64,000 nt of DNA from Halobacteriovoraceae bacterium (GTDB taxonomy: Bacteria > Bdellovibrionota > Bacteriovoracia > Bacteriovoracales > Bacteriovoracaceae), in contig PASP01000017.1 in NCBI GenBank assembly GCA_002712005.1, forward strand, positions 60,808 to 124,807, written 5' to 3'. The notes below the pieces were generated by a model. The model made no database searches, had not been told where the DNA came from, and was given only the letters and a program-made list of their open reading frames with translations. Both the position numbers and the translations under genes were made by a program. This document shows positions 1 to 10,100 of this stretch, piece by piece. The first letter of the stretch is position 1; each line of letters begins with the position of its first letter.

Positions 1-72
1 CATATGCCTCAATTCGAGGATTGGGAGCGTTTTAAGCCTGCGTTTTTACATGCTCTAAAAGAGATTAAATAG
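1..72 (+). CDS. 3' end of an upstream gene (partial)
   Basis: An open reading frame enters from the left edge and stops at TAG 70-72. The 23 visible residues end in FLHALKEIK and have normal, helix-rich coding character. Too little is present to name the family. It lies 79 bp ahead of the lipoprotein at 152 and on the same strand. Confidence 0.5.
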   Translation, partial: HMPQFEDWERFKPAFLHALKEIK

Positions 73-151
73 TACGAGAGTCGCCCAAATAGGCCTTATG
101 AGCATAATATTTACAAAGTGAAACCCAAATGTGTAGGCTCATGATATAGAA

Positions 152-1012
152 ATGAATATGAAAAATTGGCTTCTTACCCTCTTTTTAATCTCAATGATCT
201 CAGGTTGCGGTGATACTGGAAGTACACGCTTTCGTCCTTCCGATATAACGGGAGTTTCTGGTTTAGATTCTGATGTCTTTAAAAGATTTCAAGATACAAT
301 CGAAACAGATTCTCCATCTACTCTCTATCCCAACTCCCTTACTGAATTTCATAAGAGTGTGAGCTATAAGAATTCTCAGGCCTTTGACTACACGATCGAG
401 TTTGAATCTCAAATGATCAATTGCCGCTTCAGCTACACAGAAGCGGTAGAAGAAGTAAGATTTCAAAAAGAAGTCATCACTTCACCCGATGATAGTGAAC
501 AAGACAATCAAGAAACTGTATCCTATAAAACACAAACCACTGTCATCCCTACGGAACCAACCTATACCTCAATTCCCTATATTGCAGCTCGAGAAGAGGC
601 TTGCCGTGATCAAATTGATCTCTTAACTCAAACTTCGGCCTGGACTGAAATTAATCTTATGGCCCAATACAAGTCTTTCAAAACTTTGGTTAATCAACAA
701 ATTACTGAAGTCCTCTCTATCTGTGACCGTGGAGCAAGAATTAATGGGATGAAATGCTTAGGTGCCAAAATAACCAATGAGCAGTTTAGTGAGGCCAATC
801 CAATTGATACTTATGCTTTCACTATCGAGTATATGTGGCTCAAGAATAATGGCGAACAAATGAATACCACTCTCGACTTCGAAGTGGCGCCTTCACTTTT
901 CTATTTTCCAACATTAGGATTTCTTAATTTTAAGGGAAGTTGGCCAAACCCAAGTAGTGAGATTTCTTTTAAATGGAAGAATATTTCTACATTAAAACTT
1001 AGTGGTCTCTAA
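152..1012 (+). CDS. predicted lipoprotein of unknown function
   Basis: The 286-residue product begins with a short basic and hydrophobic signal ending in the lipobox ISGC, so Cys19 should be lipidated and the protein anchored in an envelope membrane. The mature part has no domain I recognise. It contains a few cysteines (for example the NCRF and CDRG segments), no transmembrane helix, and a C-terminal half rich in beta-type residues. Two in-frame ATGs (152 and 158) are equally plausible starts and neither has a strong ribosome binding site. It is followed by a 369-bp non-coding stretch, so it is probably not in the same transcript as the gliding-type cluster downstream. Exported lipoprotein is well supported; function is unknown. 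Confidence 0.8.
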   Translation: MNMKNWLLTLFLISMISGCGDTGSTRFRPSDITGVSGLDSDVFKRFQDTIETDSPSTLYPNSLTEFHKSVSYKNSQAFDYTIEFESQMINCRFSYTEAVEEVRFQKEVITSPDDSEQDNQETVSYKTQTTVIPTEPTYTSIPYIAAREEACRDQIDLLTQTSAWTEINLMAQYKSFKTLVNQQITEVLSICDRGARINGMKCLGAKITNEQFSEANPIDTYAFTIEYMWLKNNGEQMNTTLDFEVAPSLFYFPTLGFLNFKGSWPNPSSEISFKWKNISTLKLSGL

Positions 1013-1381
1013 AATTTCACAAATCAATAGTAAATATTTTAATTTTCCATCCTTTGCACGAATTGTAGGCAGAAATTCAGTTTTTTTCTGATTAAAGAAA
1101 AAATGATGATTTCTACACTTTTAGCTCATCTAACTCCCTAAAAAAACAGACTTAAATTCAAAAAAAACATTCTCTACACTTGCGAGCTCCTTGAGAGAAT
1201 TTTCTATTTTGCTATTCTTCACCTACCCAAGAGACACACCTATTTGGAATTTGAGTTGTACGTTTTTAAAAGTGGTATGTAAGCAGAGTCAAAATCCAAG
1301 GTTAGATGAATTTGCTTTTTCAACAGAGGAAATGGAACCCTTCCGTAGTTGAATCATTTTGCAAATGAGTCGGAGCAAACC
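1013..1381. other. AT-rich intergenic region upstream of the VWA lipoprotein gene
   Basis: No convincing gene is visible in these 369 bp. The region holds two exact copies of TCTACACTT (1112-1120 and 1173-1181) in the direction of the downstream gene. A weak imperfect hairpin (TTCTCT near 1170, AGAGAA near 1193) is followed by a T-rich stretch. It is the likely promoter region of the gliding-type cluster. Confidence 0.5.
1112..1181 (+). promoter_or_regulatory. pair of TCTACACTT direct repeats
   Basis: TCTACACTT occurs at 1112-1120 and 1173-1181, 61 bp apart, and each is followed within a few bases by AGCTC. The same 9-mer occurs on the minus strand upstream of the Pmp3-type gene (23606-23614) and of the 2046-residue fibre lipoprotein (59463-59471). 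All four copies are intergenic and oriented toward the gene. A regulator site or promoter element is inferred from recurrence alone. Confidence 0.35.
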
Positions 1382-2668
1382 ATGAATGCCCATGTTTATA
1401 TGCTAAAGTCCTTGGCGATTTTTTCAGTTCTCCTTGCCCTTTCATCGTGTAATCAACAAGAGTTCTACGAAAAAGAATTTCTTGAAGGTGTTGGTGTACC
1501 CGATGAAGAAGTGGCTCCAGAAGCGACACCTGAAGGGGGACAAACAGAAACTCCAGATACAAATGAAGATGATCCAACCGATGGAATCATTACTACACCA
1601 GGTGGTTCAGGAACTGATCCAGATGATGGTGGGAGTAATGGGGGTACTGATCCCGACGATGGTGGAAATAATGGCGGTGGTACTGATCCTGACGACGGTG
1701 GCAATAATGGCGGTGGTACTGATCCTGACGACGGTGGCAATAATGGTGGCGGTACTGATCCCGATGATGGGGGTAACGCAGGAACTGATCCTGACCCAGG
1801 AGTGTGCGGAGATGGGACACTTACTAACGCTAGCGATGAATTTATTCAAAATACAGCGGAACATGCAAAAGTAGATATCTTATGGGTTATGGATAATTCA
1901 GGCTCTATGTCAGATGAGCAACAGGCGTTGGCCTATAACTTCAATGCCTTCATCTCAAATTTCATTGAGAAGGATATTGATTTTCAAATGGCCATTACGA
2001 CTACAGATGCCAGAAGTTACTATTCTGGGAAAATGGTAGGAAATAGCGACAAGCTTACAGCTCAAGCAGCAAAAGATGATGAAGCTCAATTCATGGAAGA
2101 CTTTAGAAATATGATCAAAGTTGGAACGAGAGGTTCAGGTCATGAAATGGGACTTGAAACAAGTAAGGACTTCTTTGATCGTTATAGAAGCTGGGCAAGA
2201 GAAGAAGCTTACTTAATCGTTGTCTATATCTCTGATGAAGAAGATAGCTCACCTGATCAAGTTAATGACTATATTCGCAATCTTCAAAGTTTAAAAACAA
2301 GTGCAGGGATGGTTAAGGCCTATTCGATTGTAACTCAAAGCCATAACCCTAATAGACAATGGGAAACAGTGGGAAGTCGTTACATGCAAGTATCAGAAGC
2401 GACTGGTGGTGAGATTGCGGATATCCATCAGGATTTCTATCAAACACTCTCTGGTTTTGGATTCAAGATTCTTGATCTACTCGATAGCTTCCCTCTCTCT
2501 GGAGTACCTGTAGATGCAGAAATTAGAGTGACTGTAAATGATGTAACTCTAGATCAAGGATGGACTTATGACGATAGCTCTAGGGCGATCAAATTTGATG
2601 AGAACGCCATTCCGGATGAAGGTGAGATTATCATCGCGTATTACCAGAAATGTGTAATGAGTAATTAA
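1382..2668 (+). CDS. VWA-domain surface lipoprotein, CglB-like candidate
   Basis: The start is set at ATG 1382 because GGAG at 1372-1375 lies 6 nt upstream; a TTG at 1349 has no such site. The 428-residue product has a lipobox (LSSC, about residue 23). A low-complexity acidic linker with repeated TDPDDGG units (1613-1790) follows, then a von Willebrand A domain from about residue 160. The VWA domain shows the metal-ion-dependent adhesion motif DNSGS and a later acidic YISDEEDSS stretch. A C-terminal beta-rich tail follows. VWA lipoproteins bind ligands at the surface; in Myxococcus the gliding adhesin CglB is one. Here the gene heads a Glt/Agl-type cluster, 43 bp before an outer-membrane barrel gene. 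The CglB-like role is inferred from architecture and position. Confidence 0.85.
   Translation: MNAHVYMLKSLAIFSVLLALSSCNQQEFYEKEFLEGVGVPDEEVAPEATPEGGQTETPDTNEDDPTDGIITTPGGSGTDPDDGGSNGGTDPDDGGNNGGGTDPDDGGNNGGGTDPDDGGNNGGGTDPDDGGNAGTDPDPGVCGDGTLTNASDEFIQNTAEHAKVDILWVMDNSGSMSDEQQALAYNFNAFISNFIEKDIDFQMAITTTDARSYYSGKMVGNSDKLTAQAAKDDEAQFMEDFRNMIKVGTRGSGHEMGLETSKDFFDRYRSWAREEAYLIVVYISDEEDSSPDQVNDYIRNLQSLKTSAGMVKAYSIVTQSHNPNRQWETVGSRYMQVSEATGGEIADIHQDFYQTLSGFGFKILDLLDSFPLSGVPVDAEIRVTVNDVTLDQGWTYDDSSRAIKFDENAIPDEGEIIIAYYQKCVMSN
1613..1790 (+). repeat. in-frame tandem repeat coding TDPDDGG(N)NGG(G)
   Basis: Repeat units start with ACTGATCC at 1613, 1646, 1682, 1718, 1754 and 1784, with spacings of 33, 36, 36, 36 and 30 bp. 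The copies at 1682 and 1718 are nearly identical. Because each unit is a multiple of three, copy-number change would lengthen or shorten the linker between the lipid anchor and the VWA domain without a frameshift. Confidence 0.9.
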
Positions 2669-2711
2669 TAAGAAAGCATAACTTTAAAAACCCAATAACC
2701 AAGGCATTCCA

Positions 2712-3506
2712 TTGAAAACATTACTGAATAAATTCAGAAAAATGAAGAAGGAAACCTCCGCTGTGAAAAGAGCGGGGGTTTCCACTTTGGCCCTAACCTT
2801 TCTTTTTGGCCTATTAAGTAGTACATCGATTCTCTTCTTAACATCCAATCAAGTTCAAGCTGCTGAAGATGATCTCTATGATTTTCTTTGGCTTGATCCT
2901 GATAAGAAAGTCTATGTTCTCCAAAATAAGGTTTTTAAGAAGAAAGGAAAATTCTACGCAAATATAGGTTTCATCATGGGACTCAATGATAACTTCCAAG
3001 AGTCTTCAGGAATCCAATTTAAGACAGGATATTACCTACATGAAGAATGGGCGATCGAAGGAGTCTATCATCAGTATAGCAATTCTGATGATGATAACTT
3101 CAAAAGCTTACAAGAGATCAATGGATCTACAGCTTTCGTAAGGGCGGTAGAGAAGAAAGTTGGTCTTATGGCAGTCTATTCTCCTTTTTATGGAAAAATA
3201 AATACCTTTAATAAAATAATTTATTTTGACTGGTCATTCGGACTTGGAATTGGACAAATTCACACAGAAAGTAATGCCAAAACTGTTTCTGAACCAAGTA
3301 CAGCAGATCAATTCTTTGATGAAAAAAGTACGGCCATCCTCGCTAAGACGGCCTTAAGAATTCATGCAACAAAGAATATCCACGTAGGGATTGAATATTC
3401 GAGAGACAACTACCGAGCCCCCAGCGCCACAATTAATGGAAGAGCGGGCAGCGACTCCTGGAGAACAAATAGTGAAGTTGCTTTTAGTATCGGTTTTAGT
3501 TTCTAA
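2712..3506 (+). CDS. outer-membrane beta-barrel protein of the gliding-type cluster
   Basis: The 264-residue product has an N-terminal signal (hydrophobic stretch about residues 24-50, cleavage probably after QVQA). The mature part alternates polar and hydrophobic residues and ends in aromatic FSIGFSF, the usual outer-membrane insertion signature. The start is TTG 2712, with AAGG at 2701-2704; ATG 2742 would remove part of the basic N-terminus and has no ribosome binding site. The size and position fit the GltA/GltB type of outer-membrane barrel in myxobacterial gliding clusters. This is inference; any small transport barrel would look similar. It follows the VWA gene by 43 bp and precedes the next gene by 9 bp, so co-transcription is likely. 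Confidence 0.75.
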   Translation: MKTLLNKFRKMKKETSAVKRAGVSTLALTFLFGLLSSTSILFLTSNQVQAAEDDLYDFLWLDPDKKVYVLQNKVFKKKGKFYANIGFIMGLNDNFQESSGIQFKTGYYLHEEWAIEGVYHQYSNSDDDNFKSLQEINGSTAFVRAVEKKVGLMAVYSPFYGKINTFNKIIYFDWSFGLGIGQIHTESNAKTVSEPSTADQFFDEKSTAILAKTALRIHATKNIHVGIEYSRDNYRAPSATINGRAGSDSWRTNSEVAFSIGFSF

Positions 3507-3515
3507 GGAATATTT

Positions 3516-4967
3516 ATGAAAAAGTTAATCATCTTAATATTAGGTCTTCATATGAGTTCAAGTTATGCTTTGATGGTCAAAGCTCAGAAACTCTACAATG
3601 AAGGAAAGAAAAAGGGCGATATCAATGCCAATGCCTATATCGCTCAAGAGCTCTATAAGTCCAAGTACTACTTTAGTTCGGTAGTATTTGCAAAAGAACA
3701 CTTAATTGAAGGTAAAACATTTTCTCCTGAATTTGAAACCCTTTTAGAAGAGCTCGTTCTCAAAACAGGAACCATGTCCTTCTACGGACTGGATGCCAAA
3801 ATACTAAAGAAATACCCTTCTCCCTCTTTGCAGTTTATTTTGGGTTTAAGGCAGTTTAATTACAAACGCTATAGCGAATCGATTGAAGCATTGAAGACAA
3901 TCCCCAATGATCATCGCTTTGGACCAGAAGCACGTTTCATGCATGGATCGGCATTAAACTTGACGGATGATTTCGCTGGAGCAAAAGAACAATATAATAA
4001 GTGTATTGATCTCTCCTCAGAATATGAAGATCAATCGGAAAATACTAAGCTTAAGCGCTACTTCGCTATAATTAGAGAATCTTGTATTATCCATAAGGCG
4101 AGACTCTTATATAAGCAGAGACAATATGATGAATCTCTAAAAGCTTATGAAGCCATTCCGAAAACAAGTTATCGTTGGCCATATATACTCATGGAAAAGG
4201 CATGGGCGGCCTATCATACTGGAAATTACAATAGAACCCTGGGATTACTCGTAACCTACCGCTCTCCTCTTATGACAAGTTACTTCTTTCCAGAGGCAGA
4301 AGTATTAAGTTCACTATCCTACTTTCGTCTATGCTTGTGGCAAGATTCACTAAAACTGATTGAACAATATTACAATGTCTATCGCCCACACTCAGATGCC
4401 TTAAAAGGAATATTGTTAAAGCATAAGAAGTCGCACACCTTTTTCTTAAAGCTTCTCTTAAGTCCTATTAAAGAAAAAGAGAATCTGAATCCCTTTGTAA
4501 GAAATCTTATGACTCAAATCAGAAAGAGAATCAAATTCTCTCTTGATCTTGTGAATTATAGAAAGGCCCAAAATGAGCTCAAGTATGTCAGAAAATTAAA
4601 GTCTACAGAGTTCTCAGATAAATTAAATGAGGCCGTAACAGGTGCCCTGGCATGGAGGACGAAGCATCTTAATCACTATATTAAGAAACAAATGTTTAGC
4701 TTTATCAATGATATGCACCGCTTTAGTTATGAGATGTTCAATATCAAACTAGAGATCATGAGTCTTCAGCGAGACCTTGTCTATAACAATGAAAGTTTAA
4801 TCTCTAATCGGAGTAGAGGTTCACACAAAAATATTACCCGATCTTCAGATGAACACTTCTTTACTTTCAATGGTGAATTCTGGGGTGATGAATTAGGTGA
4901 ATACAGCTTCGGTCTTAAATCAAATTGTAAAAGAATTGATAAAAGACAAGTGGCCAATACGAAATAA
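3516..4967 (+). CDS. exported helical repeat (TPR-like) protein
   Basis: The ATG follows AAGGA by about 7 nt. The 483 residues start with a signal peptide ending near SSYA. They continue as helix pairs with TPR-like spacing: YNEGKKKGDINANAYIAQ, YSESIEALKTIP, YDESLKAYEAIP and YNRTLGLLVTY are the clearest units. The last 150 residues are basic and likely helical. No enzymatic motif is visible. Its place between the barrel protein and the TolQ-type protein suggests a periplasmic component of the same envelope complex, comparable in position to GltC. That comparison is inferred and no sequence motif proves it. Confidence 0.7.
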   Translation: MKKLIILILGLHMSSSYALMVKAQKLYNEGKKKGDINANAYIAQELYKSKYYFSSVVFAKEHLIEGKTFSPEFETLLEELVLKTGTMSFYGLDAKILKKYPSPSLQFILGLRQFNYKRYSESIEALKTIPNDHRFGPEARFMHGSALNLTDDFAGAKEQYNKCIDLSSEYEDQSENTKLKRYFAIIRESCIIHKARLLYKQRQYDESLKAYEAIPKTSYRWPYILMEKAWAAYHTGNYNRTLGLLVTYRSPLMTSYFFPEAEVLSSLSYFRLCLWQDSLKLIEQYYNVYRPHSDALKGILLKHKKSHTFFLKLLLSPIKEKENLNPFVRNLMTQIRKRIKFSLDLVNYRKAQNELKYVRKLKSTEFSDKLNEAVTGALAWRTKHLNHYIKKQMFSFINDMHRFSYEMFNIKLEIMSLQRDLVYNNESLISNRSRGSHKNITRSSDEHFFTFNGEFWGDELGEYSFGLKSNCKRIDKRQVANTK

Positions 4968-4982
4968 TTCTTAGGAGTACAA

Positions 4983-5243
4983 ATGAAAATAGGAATAGCC
5001 ATTCTATTAAGCCTTTTCATGACTTTGAGTGTTTTTGCGAAAACAAAGAAAGGAAAGAATGTAGTCATCAAATATAAGAAGTACGAATCCTTTGATTTAG
5101 GAAATCTAGAGATTGAAGGAAAGATCATTGCCCCTGGAGATCTCTCTGTAAAAGAAAGATCGAGAAGAACCTTTTCCAGGGCACTTTTTGAAAGAGAACA
5201 ATTTGATGCCGAAGTAAGAAAAGATATTCAAAACTTAAGATAA
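4983..5243 (+). CDS. small exported basic protein of the gliding-type cluster
   Basis: An 86-residue product with AGGAG upstream and a clear signal peptide (cleavage after FAKT or VFAK). The mature part is short, basic and charged (KTKKGKNVVIKYKKYE, then KERSRRTFSRALFEREQF). I recognise no domain. It sits 15 bp after the repeat protein and 43 bp before the TolQ/ExbB gene, so it belongs to the same transcript. It may be a linker or assembly factor. Function unknown. Confidence 0.7.
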   Translation: MKIGIAILLSLFMTLSVFAKTKKGKNVVIKYKKYESFDLGNLEIEGKIIAPGDLSVKERSRRTFSRALFEREQFDAEVRKDIQNLR

Positions 5244-5286
5244 AAAAAGAAATTAAGAATATAAAAAAACCCCCAAGGAGAACCCC

Positions 5287-6066
5287 ATGGAAAACCAACT
5301 AGCTGAACAATCAACAAATATTGCCCAGAATGCTGCCCAAGCGGCAACAACCGCTATGGCCAATGACACAAGTTTTATAAAATCACTGGCCATCTTCATG
5401 GATGAAGGTGGAGTCTTCATGTGGATTATTCTCGCGATCTGGACCTTTGGAATTGCCATTGCCGTAGAAAGAGTCAAATCATTACTCTCTTACGATGTCG
5501 ATGGTGCTGGCTTAATGAATATGATCAAAAAGAATGTCATGGTTAACGATGTTCAAAAGGCCATTCAAAGTTGTTCTAATTCAAAAGCACTCTTACCCAT
5601 GGTTTTAAAATCTGGTCTAAAGAGAGCGAATCAAACGAAAGAACAAATATCGGATGCTGTGGAGGCCACCATTTTAGAGGTTGCTCCCAAAGTTGAAAAG
5701 AGAATGGGATACTTAGGACTCGTGGCCAACGTATCCACACTTATTGGTCTACTAGGAACCATTTATGGACTTATCGAATCATTTGCTGCGGTGGCCACTG
5801 CTGATCCTGCATCAAAGGCCAAACTTCTTGCTCTAGGTATCTCAAAGGCCATGAATACCACAGCACTTGGACTTATCTCTGCTATTAGCATCATGGTTGT
5901 TCACTCCATTTTAACTTCAAAGTCGGAAAAAATCATGGGAGAAGTTGAAGAGTATGCCATCAAATTAATCGATCTTCTCGGAACAAAGAAACACTCTGGT
6001 CTTGCAGGAACAAGTGCACCAATGCCACAAGGAGCAGCGGCACAGAAGAAAGATGAGGCGGCCTAA
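5287..6066 (+). CDS. TolQ/ExbB/MotA-family proton-channel protein (AglR-type)
   Basis: AAGGAG lies 7 nt before ATG 5287. The 259-residue product has the three-helix MotA/TolQ/ExbB layout. The first helix is near residues 40-60 (MWIILAIWTFGIAIAVERV). The conserved pair follows the cytoplasmic loop, including GYLGLVANVSTLIGLLGTI and a second helix ending MVVHSIL. Family members form the pentameric inner-membrane channel that uses the proton gradient to work on a periplasmic partner. Followed by two TolR/ExbD-type genes, the arrangement matches the AglR-AglQ-AglS motor of gliding deltaproteobacteria rather than a Tol-Pal cluster, because no tolA, tolB or pal is nearby. Motor assignment is by context; the family is certain. 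Confidence 0.93.
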   Translation: MENQLAEQSTNIAQNAAQAATTAMANDTSFIKSLAIFMDEGGVFMWIILAIWTFGIAIAVERVKSLLSYDVDGAGLMNMIKKNVMVNDVQKAIQSCSNSKALLPMVLKSGLKRANQTKEQISDAVEATILEVAPKVEKRMGYLGLVANVSTLIGLLGTIYGLIESFAAVATADPASKAKLLALGISKAMNTTALGLISAISIMVVHSILTSKSEKIMGEVEEYAIKLIDLLGTKKHSGLAGTSAPMPQGAAAQKKDEAA

Positions 6067-6111
6067 TTTTGGCCCCCTCGCACTTCAAAAATCAAAACCT
6101 AAGGAACCATC

Positions 6112-6633
6112 ATGAAAAGACGAATAAAAAAGAAAGCAGCCCCATGTAAACCTAATGTCATTCCCATTCTTGATGCTGTATTCATCTTCATTTTCTTTTT
6201 GCTTATGTCTGCTCAATTTCTTGAGATATACGAAATTGGATCAGATGCACCCGCTGTTAAAACAGTATCGGAAGATCAACCAAAAGATAAAAAACCCCCT
6301 TTAAATTTGACCCTGGAGGTAAAAAAACAACAAATACTAGTTAAAACAGGACTTGATGGAAATATCCATAAAACCGTAGGAATCAAGGATGGGAACTATG
6401 ATTTAGAGCAACTGGCACAAGTTTTGGTCACTTTGAAGAAAGGCCATGTGAGCGAAACCTCTGTAATCATTAGACCGGATTCTGCAGTTGAGTACAAGAA
6501 GATTGTCTATATTATGGATACTTGTCGTGAGCTACCAAAGCAAACACCGTCTATCATTGCTAAAAATGATAAGGGGGTAACGGTAGAGACAAGGACGCTC
6601 TTTGAGCAAATTATTTTTGAAACCATCATGTAA
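6112..6633 (+). CDS. ExbD/TolR-family protein, first copy
   Basis: The 173-residue product has a basic N-terminus, a single membrane helix (about residues 16-36) and a periplasmic C-terminal domain. The helix carries the ExbD/TolR signature PILDAVFIFIFF, in which Asp21 would be the proton-carrying aspartate. AAGGAACCATC precedes ATG 6112, and almost the same leader precedes the next gene. The periplasmic part ends with a TolR-like segment of alternating hydrophobic residues (VYIMDTCRE). It should pair with the channel protein just upstream, as AglQ or AglS does with AglR. Lys-rich stretches after the helix are unusual but not disqualifying. Confidence 0.9.
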   Translation: MKRRIKKKAAPCKPNVIPILDAVFIFIFFLLMSAQFLEIYEIGSDAPAVKTVSEDQPKDKKPPLNLTLEVKKQQILVKTGLDGNIHKTVGIKDGNYDLEQLAQVLVTLKKGHVSETSVIIRPDSAVEYKKIVYIMDTCRELPKQTPSIIAKNDKGVTVETRTLFEQIIFETIM

Positions 6634-6647
6634 AACTGGGAACCATC

Positions 6648-7172
6648 ATGAGGAATAAGAGATTTAACATTCGAAAGTCAACAGACAAAGAACTCGATGT
6701 CGATATCACTTCACTACTCGATATTTTGGTTATCCTGTTGGTGTTTCTTTTAAAAAGCTACAATGCCTCTGACTTGAAACTTGAAGTGGCAAAGAATATT
6801 GAACTCCCTAAATCGAAGTCAATGACCCTTGGAAATATGGCGGTTATTGTTCAAGTTTCAGGAGAGAAAGATATTTGGATCAATAATAAGAAAATTGGAC
6901 GCTACCTTGCTTCGGAAGGAGAGAAAATTGAAGTGCTCTATAGCGCATTAGAAGAAGAAGGAAAGAAACAAGACAACGCAATTAAAGAGCTTGAAACCAC
7001 CCAAGCGACCCAAAGCGATAAAGGAGCTTTGGCCACGAGAAAGGCCAATAGAAAGCGAGTTAATATCGTTATGGATCAATCCCTTCCCTATGAAGTATTG
7101 AGAAGAGTTATGCATACTTCAGCAATGGCAGGATTTCCTGAGTTCAAATTTATTGTTCAAGGAAACTTCTAA
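6648..7172 (+). CDS. ExbD/TolR-family protein, second copy
   Basis: The 174-residue product follows the first copy by 14 bp and shares its plan: a short basic N-terminus, one membrane helix with the signature ITSLLDILVILLVFLL (Asp25 as likely proton carrier), then a periplasmic domain. The loop near residues 105-125 is rich in Gln, Thr and Lys. Two divergent ExbD-type genes after one ExbB-type gene is the arrangement seen for AglQ and AglS, where a heterodimer is thought to sit in the channel. The two copies are clearly not recent duplicates. Confidence 0.9.
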   Translation: MRNKRFNIRKSTDKELDVDITSLLDILVILLVFLLKSYNASDLKLEVAKNIELPKSKSMTLGNMAVIVQVSGEKDIWINNKKIGRYLASEGEKIEVLYSALEEEGKKQDNAIKELETTQATQSDKGALATRKANRKRVNIVMDQSLPYEVLRRVMHTSAMAGFPEFKFIVQGNF

Positions 7173-7186
7173 AAAAAGGTACTTAC

Positions 7187-10100
7187 ATGAAAAGATTGAC
7201 TCTCCAAAAGACATTCATGGCCGTACTGTGTTCATTTTTGGCCTTCTTTATATCAACTTCAGAAATCTTAGCAGGAAATACAGCTAAGATGTCCAAGAAA
7301 TGGCACAAACTCAATAAACTCATCGATCAAGAGGAAAAGGCCATTTCAAAGATTACCAAAATGGGTCCTCGATTAAAATGGCGTTTAATAGAGCTCAATA
7401 CCGAGAGAATTAAACTCATTCGTGAAAAGGAAAATAAGATTTTCTTATCGGCCAACCCGCGAACTCGCAAGGCCAATGGAAAGAGCTATTATTTTAAAGA
7501 AAGTAGTCGTATGTATCGCAAAGTAAAAAGAGATGGGCTAAATATCATCAAGAGATGGCCCCGCTTCAAATATGTAAGTGATATCTACTATACATTGGCC
7601 CTAAACTCTAGAGACTACGGTGGAGATCATGAAACGGAGAAGTATCTCTTAAAGGCCTTAAGAACTTCCCATAAGTATTCAAAGAGCCTCCACTCTATAA
7701 AGACGAGTCTCGCGGAATATTATTACAATAAAAAGAAATACGAAAAGGCCATTCGTTTTTATAAAGACGTCCTCAAGAATAAGGAAGACGAATGGTATAC
7801 CAAACACCTCTATAATGTCAGTTGGTGCTATATCAAAACGAATCAATATGATCTGGCCATTGATCATGCACTTCTAAGTTTTGAAAGTTCGAAGATCTTA
7901 TTAGAAGATACACCTAAAGACGCACCGGCCATTAAAAAGTATATTCCGGTAACTGACCAGGTTCTCGATAGTATCGGATTATTCTATGTTCTTGCAGAGA
8001 GAATCAAAGAAGGAACTCGATTCTATATCGATAATGTTGAACACCCAGCAGATTATCTAATCAAAATGGCGAAGAAAACAGCAGAAGATAAAGGTGCCGA
8101 TCTCGCAGAGTATATTTATGTGAGTGCTCTTGATAATGCACTTGATAAGAAAGATAAGGATAAGAAATACTTAAATGAAGAAGTTCAAATTAGAATCGAA
8201 CTTTTAGACTTCTATCGTAACTTCAAAAAATTTGAAAAATTTTGGAAAATATCTGTGGCCCTAGATGAAATCAATCAAGAAAAGAAAATCTCAGAAATAA
8301 ATGAAGAATATCAAATTCAAATTACTGAAAAACTGAGATCTTTTGTTGGATACCTCCAAGTTCGTTTTACCAGAAATTCACAACAAAATATTCAGGAATT
8401 CTCAGAAGATCAAAGAGATCGTATTATTGATTTCTTTGATATCTTAGCGCGAATCAATCCCCATGAAACTGATTCTTATCGTTTCTATCAGGGAGAAACC
8501 TTCTTTGCCATTTCAGACTATAAATCTTCATTTGAATACTATCAAAGAGCACTTGAGGCCCATAGAACTAGATATAAGAAAGAAGAGAAAGAGATAAGAA
8601 CACAAAAATTAGGTCCTAAAGAAAAAATAGCAAAAGTACCTTATATAGCGATGCCAATTGAGAAGGAAGAAAAGAAGAAACATGTTGAACTAACTAAGAA
8701 GATATTTGATGCCCTTCTAGCCTCTCTTGAAAATGGTAAATTTGTTAAAACAATGAATTTTGAACGTACAGTTTACACGTATAAGAATCATATTCTTGCC
8801 TATCCTTCTAATGAGAGAACAAGAAAAATTCACACAAAACTTTTTAATCTCTATTTGAATCATAACAAAGTCGAAGATGCAACATTGGCGATGAAAGACT
8901 ATATGAAGGCCTATCCCGGGGATGTAAAGATCCAACAAGGGATGCTAACCCAAATCATGGATCAGCATATAAAAGATAAGAATACAGATGCTTTAGCTGT
9001 ATGGATTGCAGAATTACAGAAAGGTTTCTTATCTTTTCAGAAAGATTATATTGAAAAATCAATCCTTATCCTTGGTGGACTTCTCTTTGATCGTTATCAA
9101 AAACTTGATATCGCCGGAAAAAAAGAAGAAGCGGCCATGGGTTATATTGAATTATTTAAATCTGAAAAATATCCTCAAAGTATTAAGGCCAAGTCAGCTT
9201 ATCGAGCTTCGCTTATTTATCTCGATATGTTCTACACAAAGAATAGCTTTAAGTGGCTTCAAACGGCATTAAAACTCTTTACTGAAAAAGAGCGTTTTGA
9301 ACGTAAGAAAGAAATTCTCGCCATGGTTAATAAGTTAATGCTGGCCCAAGACTTTGAAAGTAGTGCCGCAATATCGGAAGATTATATCGATATCTACTGT
9401 AAAACTGACTTTAAAGAAAAGAGTGACCTCTACCAAGCAAGTGTTCAGTACAGATTGATAGAAGGGCAATTTGAAAAGGCCTATCAAAATTATGAGCGAG
9501 GAAAGAGATGTCGTATCCCTCAAAAGATACGCGAGGCCACCCTTTTAGGAATGGGAGATTTCTTTTTTAGACATCGAAAATATAAAACATTTATGAGTTT
9601 TCATAAGAAATATCAGAATGTCGGTCATATGCATGAGTTCTATCATAATAGTTTCTTGGCCATGTATTGGGATTACTATCTCAAAGATAGCGATGCCGGA
9701 AAGAAACTTGTGATCGATTACTTTTCGAAATACTTCACTAGAACAAATAAAACAAAGGCCCAAAAAGAAATGGAAATGGTTCTTCACTTCTATAAAGTCT
9801 ATAGCACTCTATCTCAACAAAGTGTCACTCAATTTCCCAATCCAGCAAAATATGACGAGAATCAATTTAATCAGGCGTTGGAATCCAATATTCAAACGAT
9901 GAAGAATATGGCCGATCAACTGGTACCGTTTATCAAATCGGGTCAACCTCATATTATTACGAAATGCTATAAGCTTCTAGAAACAAAATATAGCGAATTG
10001 GCCACGGTAATTAGAGACTACACCCCTCAAGGTATGCCTAAAGAATACGTGGAAGGACTAAGAGGTGCGATGAAAGGTCTATCGGATAACCTCTTTAAAG

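Noticed and set aside
1465..1740. Long minus-strand and other-frame ORFs opposite the TDPDDGG repeat
   Set aside because: They arise from the repeat itself, have low-complexity compositions (such as PPSSGSVPP) and overlap the better-supported VWA lipoprotein gene.
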